Shown in pieces: positions 12,326 through 24,010 of a DNA stretch of 64,000 bases. A program made the translations under genes and the position numbers. The notes under the pieces are model-generated. The model worked only from the letters and a program-made list of their open reading frames with translations, made no database searches and was not told where the DNA came from. Within the stretch, counting starts at the first letter, position 1. Every line of letters starts with the position of its first letter. Source of the DNA: Thunnus maccoyii (Eukaryota; Chordata; Actinopteri; Scombriformes; Scombridae); contig NC_056551.1 in NCBI RefSeq assembly GCF_910596095.1, positions 4,204,501 to 4,268,500 of the forward strand, given 5' to 3'.

Positions 12326-14376
12326 ACCTCAAACTATTCCTTTAAAGGAGAGCTTCAGATTATTTTCAAATCTGTCATAATACATCACCCACATGCACAC
12401 ACTGAAAGGGTCACTGGTCACTGTAGTCTTTGTCTTTACTGGCCTGAAATGAGGGAATTTGGTACTAAAAAGACAAAACTTAAGAAAGCAGCAAACGGTA
12501 TAGCAGTGCACCCAGCTGCCATACTGTAGTGGGACCAGCTTTGTATTCCCCACGTACATACCACTCTGGAGGAGCACATGCAAGGGTACCTGGAATACAC
12601 AGAGAGACAGAATGAAGAGGAGCTTTGTTCAGACAAGAAGGTAATTATACCAGAAACTGGCCAATGAGTGAATAGCAAAAGCAAAAGCCAGATATCATAC
12701 CAGAGAAAGTATGGTGGGGTCTCTCCTGAACAAAACTGCCACATCCAAAGTTCACCAAGCGGACACACGGGACACTGGAGCCAATTTCAACCAAGATGTT
12801 GTCTGATTTTATGTCCCGGTGAAACACACCTTTATGGTGCATTTCATCAGTTGCATCCACCAACTGATTCAGGAAATTCTGAGATCGAAACAGAGAGAAA
12901 TAGATGAGATGGTAAGGGGGGGGCAGGATTCACAACTTCTAATTGTGACCCTCACACACATACAGCTTCAGTACCTTAGCCTCTTGTTCCTCAATAATGC
13001 CTCCTTGGGAATCAAGGTACGTTGTGAGGACTTCAGAGGGAACTGGTCTTTCTGTGACTAAGATAAGGTCCTGGTCCAGATAGTACCAGTCTAAGAGGGA
13101 GACAGCGGCAAACTTCCCGACTGACTCCGGTCCGCCTGCAGCTTTGTGCATGAGGGCCACTTCTACAGGGATCTTGTAGATCTGAGAGACCCAAACAAGA
13201 AAAAAAAAAGATTGGTTGTTGACCTCATCCATGATGAAGAGCAATTCAACATTCCGATGATAGTGCTGCTGATGGAACAGAGATCAGTTTACTCACGTTC
13301 ATTTCATATGATACATTGCCACATGTGGCCCTTTAACATATTTAATAGCTACCTATAAGACAAAAACACAAGTACTTTGGTTTATACTCTGAGGACGTGG
13401 AGAATGATTCATTGTGTTTGTATGTGTGTGTATGGGAGAGGGAACGTGTATGTGATACTTACTGGTGTGTAATCAATTGATCGGAAACCAGCATACACAG
13501 GTCCACAGACATCTTCTCCGATCTGGCATATACCGCTCCTCAAAATCAGCTGCACAAAGACACACAGTTATTGATTATGCTATACAGTAGCTTTGAGAAT
13601 TGTGTATTGCTCAGAAACCTGACTCCAAATGAATTCTCTTGGCAAGAGTGAATAGACCTCAAACTATTCCTTTAAAGGAGAGCTTCAGATTATTTTCAAA
13701 TCTGTCATAATACATCACCCACATGCACACACTGAAAGGGTCACTGGTCACTGTAGTCTTTGTCTTTACTGGTCTGAAATGAGGGAATTTGGTACTAAAA
13801 AGACAAAACTTAAGAAAAATACCAATTTTACTTGTCTAACTCACTCACCTCTACTTGTTATCACTTCAGGGAGTGTGCTTCCATTCTTCCCTTGTGAAGA
13901 TGAAGAGCTGCAGGAGCTCTGGTTGAGCTCAGAGCTCTTCTGCATTTTTCTGGGCGTCTCCTCACAAGTGCTGGCCTTCCTCTTCCTAGTTAGTAGCTCC
14001 TGGACATCCTCTGCAGACACTTCTTTGCATTTGCTGCTGCTTGTGCTGCTATTGGTACTGGCCCTGTATCTCTTCTTGGGGATCTCTCGTTCAGTGTTGG
14101 CTTTTCTTTTGCCTCCTCTACACCAGTAGCAGCAGCTCCTGGTACTGCTGGGACTGCTGCTACTGGTACTGGCCTTGTATCTCTTCCCAGGAAGCTCTTG
14201 TTCAGTGCTTCTCTTTTGCCTCCTCTTGTGCTGACCTCCTCAAACAACACGTAGCTGGGTTCACTGGTGTTAGTGGTTCTGCAGCTATGCTTGTGCCTCT
14301 TCTCTGGAGCCTCCAGGTCAATACTGGCTTTTCTTTTTCTGCTCACACTGCCTGACAGTGCTTTTGCTTTTGTTTT
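12326..14376 (-). pseudogene. Pim-like kinase partial copy U1
   Basis: Exons in minus-strand order: basic N-terminal exon 14376-13849, Gly-loop 13549-13463, VAIK 13352-13297, hinge 13181-12975, catalytic loop 12878-12701, and a cut PPEW exon 12589-12487. The Gly-loop exon is 87 nt instead of 95 (8 nt missing) and the VAIK exon is 56 instead of 48 nt (8-nt insertion), so the frame is broken twice. The first exon and last exon are absent. The left edge joins N-exon intron sequence directly to the middle of the PPEW exon. The catalytic-loop exon is open and reads HRDIKSDN with NFG. This is host gene wreckage, not a working kinase. Confidence 0.85.
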
Positions 14377-14919
14377 CTAGATATAAGAAGAACCTAGTGA
14401 AAATCATTTAATTCTTGGTTGCATTTATTCTTATTGTGTTAACTACACTGGCACATATTGGCCACTGGTATTCCAGTGGCAGATCCATTCATCTCAACCA
14501 AATGTAGAGATTGTTTCTAAAAAACCTCTGGTTGAAAATTCAGGAAGTCAGCACTGACTTGAAGCGCAAGACAAAACAAAAACTTAATACTCTGAATACT
14601 GCCCTGAGTGTCTGCAGGGACTGAAATGTTATGAAATGAGGGGACTGAAATGATAATGACTGCTGAAGTGATCCATGGGATAACTAAGTGATAGACTTGC
14701 GTCTGTCGGCTTGTTTTAGAATGCAGACATGGTGGATGTCAACACAAATTCTATGTAAGTTCAATTAAAGACAGATTTAACACATTTACATTGTGTGCAG
14801 ATAAACTGTAAGTCATCAAATCTAATTGAGAGGGTTGTTAGCCATCAGTCCTGTCTGGTCAACAGAAATATAGCAGCATTAGCATTGCTGCTCTCTCATA
14901 CAGAAACCATATGACTTAC
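14377..14919. other. Joint between U1 and U2
   Basis: 14377-14630 corresponds to sequence upstream of the N-terminal exon, including a piece homologous to the start of exon 2 of the intact gene (near 14590-14625). From about 14636 the sequence switches to the intron between the PPEW and last exons of the next unit. The first exon of the intact gene is missing here. The same joint recurs at 19712-20254. Confidence 0.6.
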
Positions 14920-16043
14920 CTTGGGATAGCTGTGTTGCTGAGTCCCTGCTGAGTTGCATTTTGCCGCACAGTATGCCCATGGTGCTGTTTCTGAAACCAT
15001 GCAGCAAACGGTATAGCAGTGCACCCAGCTGCCATACTGTAGTGGGACCAGCTTTGTATTCCCCACGTATATACCACTCTGGAGGGGCACATGCAAGGGT
15101 ACCTGGAATACACAGAGAGACAGAATGAAGAGGAGCTTTGTTCAAACAAGAAAGTAATTACACCAAAAAGTGGCCAATGAGTGAATGGCAAAAGTAAAAG
15201 CCAGATATCATACCAGAGAAAGTATGGTGGGGTCTCTCCTAAACAAAACTGCCACATCCAAAGTTCACCAGGTGGACACACGGGACACTGGAGCCAATTT
15301 CAACCAGAATGTTGTCTGATTTTATGTCCCGGTGAAACACACCTTTACGGTGTATTTCGACAGTTGCATCCACCAACTGATTCAAGAAATTCTGAGATAG
15401 AAACAGAGAAAAACAGATGAGATGGTAAGAGGGGAGGGGGGGGGCAGGATTCACAACTTCTAATTGTGAATCTCACACACACACAGAGCTTCAGTACCTT
15501 AGCCTCTTGTTCCTCAATAATGCCTCCTTGGGAATAAAGGTGCGTCGTGAGGACTTCAGAGGGAACTGGTGTTTCTGTGACTAAGATAAGATTCTGGTCC
15601 AGATAGTACCAGTCTAAGAGGGAGACGGCGGCAAACTTCCCGACTGACTCCGGTCCGCCTGCAGCCTAATGCATGAGGGCCACTTCTACAGGGATCTTGT
15701 AGTTCTGAGAGACCCAAACAAGAAAAAAAAAAAAAGATTGGTTGTTGACCTCATCCATGATGAAGAGCAATTCAACATTCCGATGATAGTGTTGCTGATG
15801 GGACAGAGATCAATTTACTCACATTCATTTCATATGCTACATTGCCACATGTGGCCCTTTAACATATTTAATAGCTACCTATAAGACAAAAACACAAGTA
15901 CTTTGGTTTATACTCTGAGGATGTGGAGAATGATTCATTGTGTTTGTATGTGTGTGTATAGGAGAGGGAACGTGTATGTGATACTTACTGGTACGTAATC
16001 CATTAATCGGAAACCAGCATACACAGGTCCACAGACATCTTCT
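14920..16043 (-). pseudogene. Pim-like kinase partial copy U2
   Basis: Exons: cut Gly-loop 16043-15989, VAIK 15878-15823 (56 nt, 8-nt insertion), hinge 15704-15498, catalytic loop 15391-15214, PPEW 15102-14920. The hinge exon has a stop right after LMH and the catalytic-loop exon has a stop after GSFV, so it cannot give a kinase. The PPEW exon is full length (183 nt). The Gly-loop exon is interrupted and fused to an A-rich intron scrap and then to the 231-bp tandem repeat. The first, N-terminal and last exons are absent. Confidence 0.85.
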
Positions 16044-16052
16044 AAAAAGACA

Positions 16053-17040
16053 AAAGAAACACTGATTTTTTATGTGAAACTGCTTTATTTAGTGTTTTTA
16101 CCTGTTTTAATCACTGGGTCTGTTTGTTTCGGAGAAGAGGAGACCTCTGTGGACAATTCAGCTCCCGGTAAATCCCTGCTGAATGTCTGGATCTTAAGTT
16201 ATCACAGAAACAAGCTGAGCAAACGTTAGCAGCAGCTCAGCTAACAGCCCCTACCAGACATCCCGTGCCCACTGAACAGCATCAAAGAAACACTGATTTT
16301 TTATGTGAAACTGCTTTATTTAGTGTTTTTACCTATTTTAATCACTGGGTCTGTTTGTTTCGGAGAAGAGGAGACCTCTGTGGATAATTCAGCTCCCAGA
16401 AACTAGCTGAGCAAACGTTAGCAGCAGCTCAGCTAACAGCCCCTACCAGACATCCCGTGCCCACTGAACAGCATCAAAGAAACACTGATTTTTTATGTGA
16501 AACTGCTTTATTTAGTGTTTTTACCTATTTTAATCACTGGGTCTGTTTGTTTCGGAGAAGAGGAGACCTCTGTGGATAATTCAGCTCCCAGAAACTAGCT
16601 GAGCAAACGTTAGCAGCAGCTCAGCTAACAGCCCCTACCAGACATCCTGTGCCCACTGAACAGCATCAAAGAAACACTGATTTTTTATGTGAAACTGCTT
16701 TATTTTGTGTTTTTACCTGTTAAATCACTGGGTCTGTTTGTTTCGGAGAGGAGGAGACCTCTGTGGATAATTCAGCTCCCAGTAAAAACCCGCTGAATGT
16801 CTGGATCTTAAATTATCAGAGAAACAAGCTGAGCAAACGTTAGCAGAAGCTCAGCTAACAGCCCCTACCAGACATACTGTACCTGGTGAACATTGTCAGA
16901 AAAGCACTGATTTTTTTATGTGAAAACTGCTTTACTCAGTGTTTTTCCTGTTTTAATCACTGGGTCTGTTTGTTCTAGAGAGGAGGAGACCTATGCGGAT
17001 AATTCACCACCCAGTAAAAACATCCTTAACGATGAACACT
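16053..17040. repeat. Tandem repeat block A, 190-231 bp units
   Basis: Units start with AAAGAAACACTGATTTTTTA at 16053, 16284, 16475 and 16668, with a diverged fifth starting near 16899. Spacings are 231, 191, 193 and 231 bp, so a short form lacking about 40 bp coexists with the long form. The units carry GAGGAGACCTCTGTGG and AGCAAACGTTAGCAG motifs. No spacers and no coding logic. The same family recurs at 21.7, 23.2 and 25.0 kb, each time to the right of a cut Gly-loop exon or, at 21.7 kb, of the remnant of its intron. Confidence 0.85.
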
Positions 17041-17889
17041 TAAGTAATTCTAACCCAAACGAGCTGGCTGTTTAATAATGAAGACAACAACTCTCAACCG
17101 AACGTCACCTGTAAGATGAGAATCTGTCTGCTGGTTTCTGATTCTTCTTTTCACTCTTTGGGAACATTTTGTCTGTGCTGGAGTCAGATAATACTACTTG
17201 AAGAGTTACAAAGGCTCCACTTCAACCTGATGACCTTGTACATAGAACCAAAGTGTTGACAAATGTAGTTTCAGCTATAAGCATTTTTTTCAGTTCTTAG
17301 CTACCAGCATTATAGTCATTGTTCTTCAGCATTTAGAATTAGCTAACGTTTATCACTAGGAGGACTTAAAGTTTATGTTTGAAGATGAAACAATGAAGTT
17401 CATTATTCTTGCTCATATATTTTTAAGGTTTAATCAAGACTACAATCTGGAAGTAATTTTGACTCAATTGTATTTGTATAGCTCAATATGATATAGAGTG
17501 TCTTAATAGGCCAGCAACAGTTCCTGACCCAGCCCAAAGCTCTCTATGAAGACAAGGAAAAACTCAATAACCATAAGGCAATTGGAAGAAACCTCGGGAG
17601 AGGCAATTCAAAGAGAGATCCCCTCTCCTCGGACGGCTGAGGGTACGACAGGACGTGCTGTTGGGAACAAGTCCAATATGAAAACAGTCCTAATTGATAA
17701 TTATGTAAAAAGGTAGGATTAGGTTGGAGATGGAGAAAGAGGTGACGAGGGGTGCAAAATGGGTAATGAGTGGGGAAAGGATGGGGTAAGGGTAGAGAAC
17801 ATGGTGGGGTACGTTTTGAGGTAGTTAGAGGATGAGTGGGGGAAAAAAGTCCAAAGTGAGGAAGAGGCCTGGTCACAGTGTTGGTAGAA
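17041..17889. repeat. Duplicated flank block (copy 1)
   Basis: 17,040-17,175 recurs at 23,790-23,930 and in part near 25,600. 17,185-17,330 recurs at 27,635-27,780, and 17,430-17,990 recurs at 28,675-29,250. The last part includes a motif (GAAACCTCGGGAGAGGCAAT near 17589) known to me from dispersed teleost repeats. No coding region. Confidence 0.6.
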
Positions 17890-19711
17890 TTAGTTAAGCC
17901 AGGGGTTTAGCTGTAGCTGCTACAGAGTGGCGCACTCCTCAGGGTTTTTCTTCAGACACAGTTGCAAGAAGTCGAGGCAGTCTGGAATGAAGTAGGGAAA
18001 ACAAATTAAAGATGATAATGACTGCTGAAGTGATCCATGGGATAACTAAGTGATAGACCATATGACTTACCTTGGGATAGCTGTGTTGCTGAGTCCCTGC
18101 TGAGTTGCATTTTGCCGCACAGTATGCCCATGGTGCTGTTTTTGAAACCATGCAGCAAACGGTATAGCAGTGCACCCAGCTGCCATACTGTAGTGGGACC
18201 AGCTTTATATTCACAACTTCAGGATTCACAACTTCTAATTGTGAATCTCACACACACACACAGCTTCAGTACCTTAGCCTCTTGTTCCTCAATAATGCCT
18301 CCTTGGGAATCAAGGTACGTTGTGAGGACTTCAGAGGGAACTGGTGTTTCTGTGACTAAGATAAGGTCCTGGTCCAGATAGTACCAGTCTAAGAGGGAGA
18401 CGGCGGCAAACTTCCCGACTGACTCCGGTCCGTCTGTGGCTTAATGCATGAGGGCCACTTCTACAGGGATCTTGTAGATCTGAGAGACCCAAACAAGAAA
18501 AAAAAAAAAAGATTGGTTGTTGACCTCATCCATGATGAAGAGCAATTCAACATTCTGATGATAGTGCTGCTGATGGAACAGAGATCAATTTACTCACATT
18601 CATTTCATATGGTACATTGCCACATGTGGCCCTTTAACATATTTAATAGCTACCTATAAGACAAAAACACAAGTACTTTGGTTTATACTCTGAGGACGTG
18701 GAGAATGATTCATTGTGTTTGTATGTGTGTGTATAGGAGAGGGAACGTGTATGTGATACTTACTGGTGTGTAATCAATTGATCGGAAACCAGCATACACA
18801 GGTCCACAGACATCTTCTCCGATCTGGCGGAACTGCATATACCGCTCCTCAAAATCAGCTGCACAAAGACACACAGTTATTGATTATGCTATACAGTAGC
18901 TTTGAGAATTGTGTATTGCTCAGAAACCTGACTCCAAATGAATTCTCTTGGCAAGAGTGAATAGACCTCAAACTATTCCTTTAAAGGAGAGCTTCAGATT
19001 ATTTTCAAATCTGTCATAATACATCACCCACATGCACACACTGAAAGGGTCACTGGTCACTGTAGTCTTTGTCTTTACTGGTCTGAAATGAGGGAATTTG
19101 GTACTAAAAAGACAAAACTTAAGAAAAATACCAACTTTACTTGTCTAACTCACTCACCTCTACTTGTGATCACTTCAGGGAGTGTGCTTCCATTCTTCCC
19201 TTGTGAAGATGAAGAGCTGCAGGAGCTCTGGTTGAGCTCAGATCTCTTCTGCATTTTTCTGGGCGTCTCCTCACAAGTGCTGGCCTTCCTCTTCCTAGTT
19301 AGTAGCTCCTGGACATCCTCTGCAGACACTTCTTTGCATTTGCTGCTGCTTGTGCTGCTATTGGTACTGGCCCTGTATCTCTTCTTGGGGATCTCTCGTT
19401 CAGTGTTGGCTTTTCTTTTGCCTCCTCTACACCAGTAGCAGCAGCTCCTGGTACTGCTGGGACTGCTGCTACTGGTGCCGCTGCTGGTGCTGCTACTGGT
19501 ACTGGCCTTGTATCTCTTCCCAGGAAGCTCTTGTTCAGTGCTTCTCTTTTGCCTCCTCTTGTGCTGACCTCCTCCAACAACATGTAGCTGGGTTCACTGG
19601 TGTTAGTGGTTTTGCAGCTATGCTTGTGCCTCTTCTCTGGAGCCTCCAGGTCAATACTGGCTTTTCTTTTTCTGCTCACACTGCCTGACTCAGTGCTTTT
19701 GCTTTTGTTTT
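17890..19711 (-). pseudogene. Pim-like kinase partial copy U3
   Basis: Exons: basic N-terminal exon 19711-19158, Gly-loop 18858-18764 (95 nt, intact), VAIK 18653-18598 (56 nt, 8-nt insertion), hinge 18479-18273 with a stop after LMH, a cut PPEW exon 18213-18071, and the last exon 17981-17890 carrying an internal stop (a Gln codon changed to TAG). The catalytic-loop exon is deleted: PPEW sequence is joined straight to the hinge-side intron. The N-terminal exon has its KRKAS start and its conserved end (TRKRKASTCEETPRKMQKSS) in different frames, explained by a 4-nt loss after GGKR. First exon absent. Confidence 0.85.
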
Positions 19712-20254
19712 CTAGATATAAGAAGAACCTAGTGAAAATCATTTAATTCTTGGTTGCATTTATTCTTATTGTGTTAACTACACTGGCACATATTGGCCAC
19801 TGGTATTAAAGTGGCAGATCCATTCATCTCAACCAAATGTAGAGATTGTTTCTAAAAAACCTCTGGTTAAAAATTCAGGAGGTCAGCACTGACTTGAAGC
19901 GCAAGACAAAACAAAAACTTAATACTCTGTATACTGCCCTGAGTGTCTGCAGGGACTGAAATGTTATGAAATGAGGGGACTGAAATGATAATGACTGCTG
20001 AAGTGATCCATGGGATAACTAAGTGATAGACTTGTGTCTGTTGGCTTGTTTTAGAATGCAGACATGGCGGATGTCAACACAAATTCTATGTAAGTTCAAT
20101 TAAAGACAGATTTAACACATTTACATTGTGTGCAGATAAACCGTAAGTCATCAAATCTAATTGAGAGGGTTGTTAGCCATCAGTCCTGTCTGGTCAACAG
20201 AAATATAGTAGCATTAGTATTGCTGCTCTCTCATACAGAAACCATATGACTTAC
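19712..20254. other. Joint between U3 and U4
   Basis: Near-copy of 14377-14919, with the same switch from sequence upstream of the N-terminal exon to the PPEW/last-exon intron near 19,975. The two joints being the same shows that U1-U2 and U3-U4 are copies of one larger duplicated segment. Confidence 0.6.
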
Positions 20255-21655
20255 CTTGGGATAGCTATGTTGCTGAGTCCCTGCTGAGTTGCATTTTGCC
20301 GCACAGTATGCCCATGGTGCTGTTTCTGAAACCATGCAGCAAACGGTATAGCAGTGCACCCAGCTGCCATACTGTAGTGGGACCAGCTTTGTATTCCCCA
20401 CGTACATACCACTCTGGAGGGGCACATGCAAGGGTACCTGGAATACACAGAGAGACAGAATGAAGAGGAGCTTTGTTCAGACAAGAAAATAATTATACCA
20501 GAAACTGGCCAATGAGTGAATAGCAAAAGCAAAAGCCAGATATCATACCAGAGAAAGTATGGTGGGGTCTCTCCTGAACAAAACTGCCACATCCAAAGTT
20601 CACCAAGCGGACACACGGGACACTGGAGCCAATTTCAACCAAGATGTTGTCTGATTTTATGTCCCGGTGAAACACACCTTTATGGTGCATTTCATCAGTT
20701 GCATCCACCAACTGATTCAGGAAGGTCTGAGATAGAAACAGAGAGAAATAGATGAGATGGTAAGGGGGGGGCAGGATTCACAACTTCTAATTGTGACCCT
20801 CACACACACAGAGAGCGTCAGTACCTTAGCCTCTTGTTCCTCAATAATGCCTCCTTGGGAATCAAGGTACGTTGTGAGGACTTCAGAGGGAACTGGTCTT
20901 TCTGTGACTAAGATAAGATCCTGGTCCAGATAGTACCAGTCTAAGAGGGAGACAGCGGCAAACTTCCCGACTGACTCCGGTCCGCCTGCAGCTTTGTGCA
21001 TGAGTGCCACTTCTACAGGGATCTTGTAGATCTGAGAGACCCAAACAAGAAAAAAAAAAAAGATTGGTTGTTGACCTCATCCATGATGAAGAGCAATTCA
21101 ACATTCCGATGATAGTGCTGCTGATGGGACAGAGATCAGTTTACTCACGTTCATTTCATATGGTACATTGCCACATGTGGCCCTTTAACATATTTAATAG
21201 CTACCTATAAAACAAAAACACAAGTACTTTGATTTATACTCCGAGGACGTGGAGAATGATCCATTGTGTTTGTATGTGTGTGTATGGGAGAGGGAACGTG
21301 TATGTGATACTTACTGGTGTGTAATCAATTGATCGGAAACCAGCATACACAGGTCCACAGACATCTTCTCCGATCTGGCGGAACTGCATATACCTCTCCT
21401 CAAAATCAGCTGCACAAAGACACACAGATATTGATTATACTATACATTAGCTTTGAGAAATGTATATTGCTCAGAAACCTGACTCCAAATGAATTCTCTT
21501 GGCAAGAGTGAATAGACCTCAAACTATTCCTTTAAAGGAGAGCTTCAGATTATTTTCAAATCTGTCATAATACATCACCCACATGCACACACTGAAAGGG
21601 TCACTGGTCACTGTAGTCTTTGTCTTTACTGGTCTGAAATGAGGGAATTTGGTAC
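20255..21655 (-). pseudogene. Pim-like kinase partial copy U4
   Basis: Best preserved of the array fragments. Gly-loop 21409-21315 (95 nt), VAIK 21204-21149 (56 nt, 8-nt insertion), hinge 21031-20825, catalytic loop 20726-20549, PPEW 20437-20255 (183 nt). All junctions keep GT/AG and, apart from the VAIK exon, the frames are open. The N-terminal, first and last exons are gone; to the right, intron sequence up to about 21653 is fused to a scrap of Gly-loop exon and then tandem repeat. NFG is present as in all copies. Confidence 0.85.
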
Positions 21656-22089
21656 ACAGGTCCACAGACATCTTCTAAAAAGACAAAAGAAACACTGATT
21701 TTTTATGTGAAACTGCTTTATTTAGTGTTTTTACCTGTTTTAATCACTGGGTCTGTTTATTTCGGAGAAGAGGAGACCTCTGTGGATAATTCAGCTCCCG
21801 GTAAATCCCTGCTGAACATCTGGATCTTTAGTTATCACAGAAACAAGCTGAGCAAACGTTAGCAGCAGCTCAGCTAATAGCCCTTACCAGACATCCCGTG
21901 CCCACTGAACAGCATCAAAGAAACACTGATTTTTTATGTGAAACTGCTTTATTTTAGTGTTTTTACCTGTTTTAATCACTGGGTCTGTTTGTTTCGGAGA
22001 AGAGGAGACCTCTGTGGATAATTCAGCTCCCGGTAAATCCCTGCTGAACGTCTGGATCTTTAGTTGTCACAGAAACAAGCTGAGCAAAC
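21655..22089. repeat. Tandem repeat block B with a Gly-loop exon scrap
   Basis: Starts with the Gly-loop scrap ACAGGTCCACAGACATCTTC, then units beginning at about 21686 and 21916 (about 230 bp apart) of the same family as block A. It ends exactly where the PPEW exon of U5 begins. Confidence 0.8.
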
Positions 22090-22637
22090 CTTGGGATAGC
22101 TGTGTTGCTGAGTCCCTGCTGAGTTGCATTTTGCCGCACAGTATGCCCATGGTGCTGTTTCTGAAACCATGCAGCAAACGGTATAGCAGTGCACCCAGCT
22201 GCCATACTGTAGTGGGACCAGCTTTGTATTCCCCACGTACATACCACTCTGGAGGGGCACATGCAAGGGTACCTGGAATACACAGAGAGACAGAATGAAG
22301 AGGAGCTTTGTTCAGACAAGAAAATAATTATACCAGAAACTGGCCAATGAGTGAATAGCAAAAGCAAAAGCCAGATATCATACCAGAGAAAGTATGGTGG
22401 GGTCTCTCCTGAACAAAACTGCCACATCCAAAGTTCACCAGGCCGACACGCGGGACACTGGAGCCAATTTCAACCAGGATATTGTCTGATTTTATGTCCC
22501 GGTGAAACACACCTTTACGGTGCATTTCATCAGTTGCATCCACCAACTGATTCAGGAAGGTCTGAGATAGAAACAGAGAGGAACAGATGAGATGGTAAGG
22601 GGGGGGGGCAGGATTCACAACTTCTAATTGTGAATCT

Positions 22638-22674
<37 letters not shown>

Positions 22675-23225
22675 CGTCAGTACCTTAGCCTCTTGTTCCT
22701 CAATAATGCCTCCTTGGGAATCAAGGTACGTTGTGAGGACTTCAGAGGGAACTGGTCTTTCTGTGACTAAGATCCTGGTCCAGATAGTACCAGTCTAAGA
22801 GGGAGACAGCGGCAAACTTCCCGACTTACTCCGGTCCGCCTGCAGCTTTGTGCATGAGGGCCACTTCTACAGGGATCTTGTAGATCTGAGAGACCCAAAC
22901 AAGAAAAAAGAAAAAAAGATTGGTTGTTGACCTCATCCATGATGAAGAGCAATTCAACATTCCGATGATAGTGCTGCTGATGGGACAGAGATCCATTTAC
23001 TCACGTTCATTTCATATGGTACATTGCCACATGTGGCCCTTTAACATATTTAATAGCTACTTATAAGACAAAAACACAAGTACTTTGGTTTATACTCTGA
23101 GGATGTGGAGAATGATCCATTGTGTTTGTATGTGTGTGTATAGGAGAGGGAACGTGTATGTGATACTTACTGGTACATAATCCATTAATCGGAAACCAGC
23201 ATACACAGGTCCACAGACATCTTCT
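22090..23225 (-). pseudogene. Pim-like kinase partial copy U5
   Basis: Cut Gly-loop 23225-23171, VAIK 23060-23005 (8-nt insertion), hinge 22885-22684 (202 nt, 5 nt missing, frame broken), catalytic loop 22561-22384, PPEW 22272-22090. The PPEW exon is full length, but its donor is replaced because the tandem repeat begins at the exon edge. The acceptor before VAIK reads TATAAG instead of TATAGG, a change shared with U6. A (CA)n tract lies in the catalytic-loop/hinge intron around 22637-22672. Confidence 0.85.
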
Positions 23226-23231
23226 AAAAAG

Positions 23232-23880
23232 ACAAAAGAAACACTGATTTTTTATGTGAAACTGCTTTATTTAGTGTTTTTACCTGTTTAAATCACTGGG
23301 TCTGTTTGTTTCGGAGAAGAGGAGACCTCTGTGGACAATTCAGCTCCCAGAAACTAGCTGAGCAAACGTTAGCAGCAGCTCAGCTAACAGCCCCTACCAG
23401 ACATCCTGTGCCAACTGAAAGGCATCAAAGAAACACTGATTTTTTACGTGAAACTGCTTTATTTAGTGTTTTTACCTGTTTTAATCACTGGGTCTGTTTG
23501 TTTCGGAGAAGAGGAGACCTCTGTGGATAATTCAGCTCCCGGTAAATCCCTGCTGAACGTCTGGATCTTAAGTTACCACAGAAACAAGCTGAGCAAACGT
23601 TAGCAGCAGCTCAACTAACAGCCCCTACCAGACATACTGTACCTGGTGAACATTGTCAGAAAAGCACTGATTTTTTTCATGTGAAAACTGCTTTACTCAG
23701 TGTTTTTTCCTGTTTTAATCACTGGCTCTGTTTGTTCTGGAGAGGAGGAGACCTATGCGGATAATTCACCACCCAGTAAAAACATCCTTAACGATGAACA
23801 CTTAAGTAATTCTAACCCAAAGAAGCTGGCTGTTTAATAATGAAGACAACAACTCTCAACCGAACGTCACCTGCAAGATG
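23232..23880. repeat. Tandem repeat block C
   Basis: Units begin near 23237, 23427 and 23658 (diverged last unit), same family as block A, followed by the shared unique stretch also seen at 17,040 and 25,600. Confidence 0.8.
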
Positions 23881-24010
23881 AGAATCTGTCTGCTGGTTTC
23901 TGATTCTTCTTTTCACTCTTTGGGAACATTTTGTCTGTGCTGGAGTCAGATAATACTACTTGAAGAGTTACAAAGGCTCCACTTCAACCTGATGACCTTG
24001 TACATAGAAC

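Noticed and set aside
12668-12907. Repeated plus-strand frames beginning MNSKSKSQISYQRK (also at 15.2, 20.5, 22.35, 24.2 and 29.8 kb)
   Set aside because: They are antisense to the catalytic-loop exon of the Pim-like copies and persist only because that exon is conserved.
16053-17040. Regular repeats that could suggest a CRISPR array or a gene
   Set aside because: Units are contiguous, about 190-231 bp, without unique spacers, in a vertebrate genome: an ordinary satellite-like tandem repeat.
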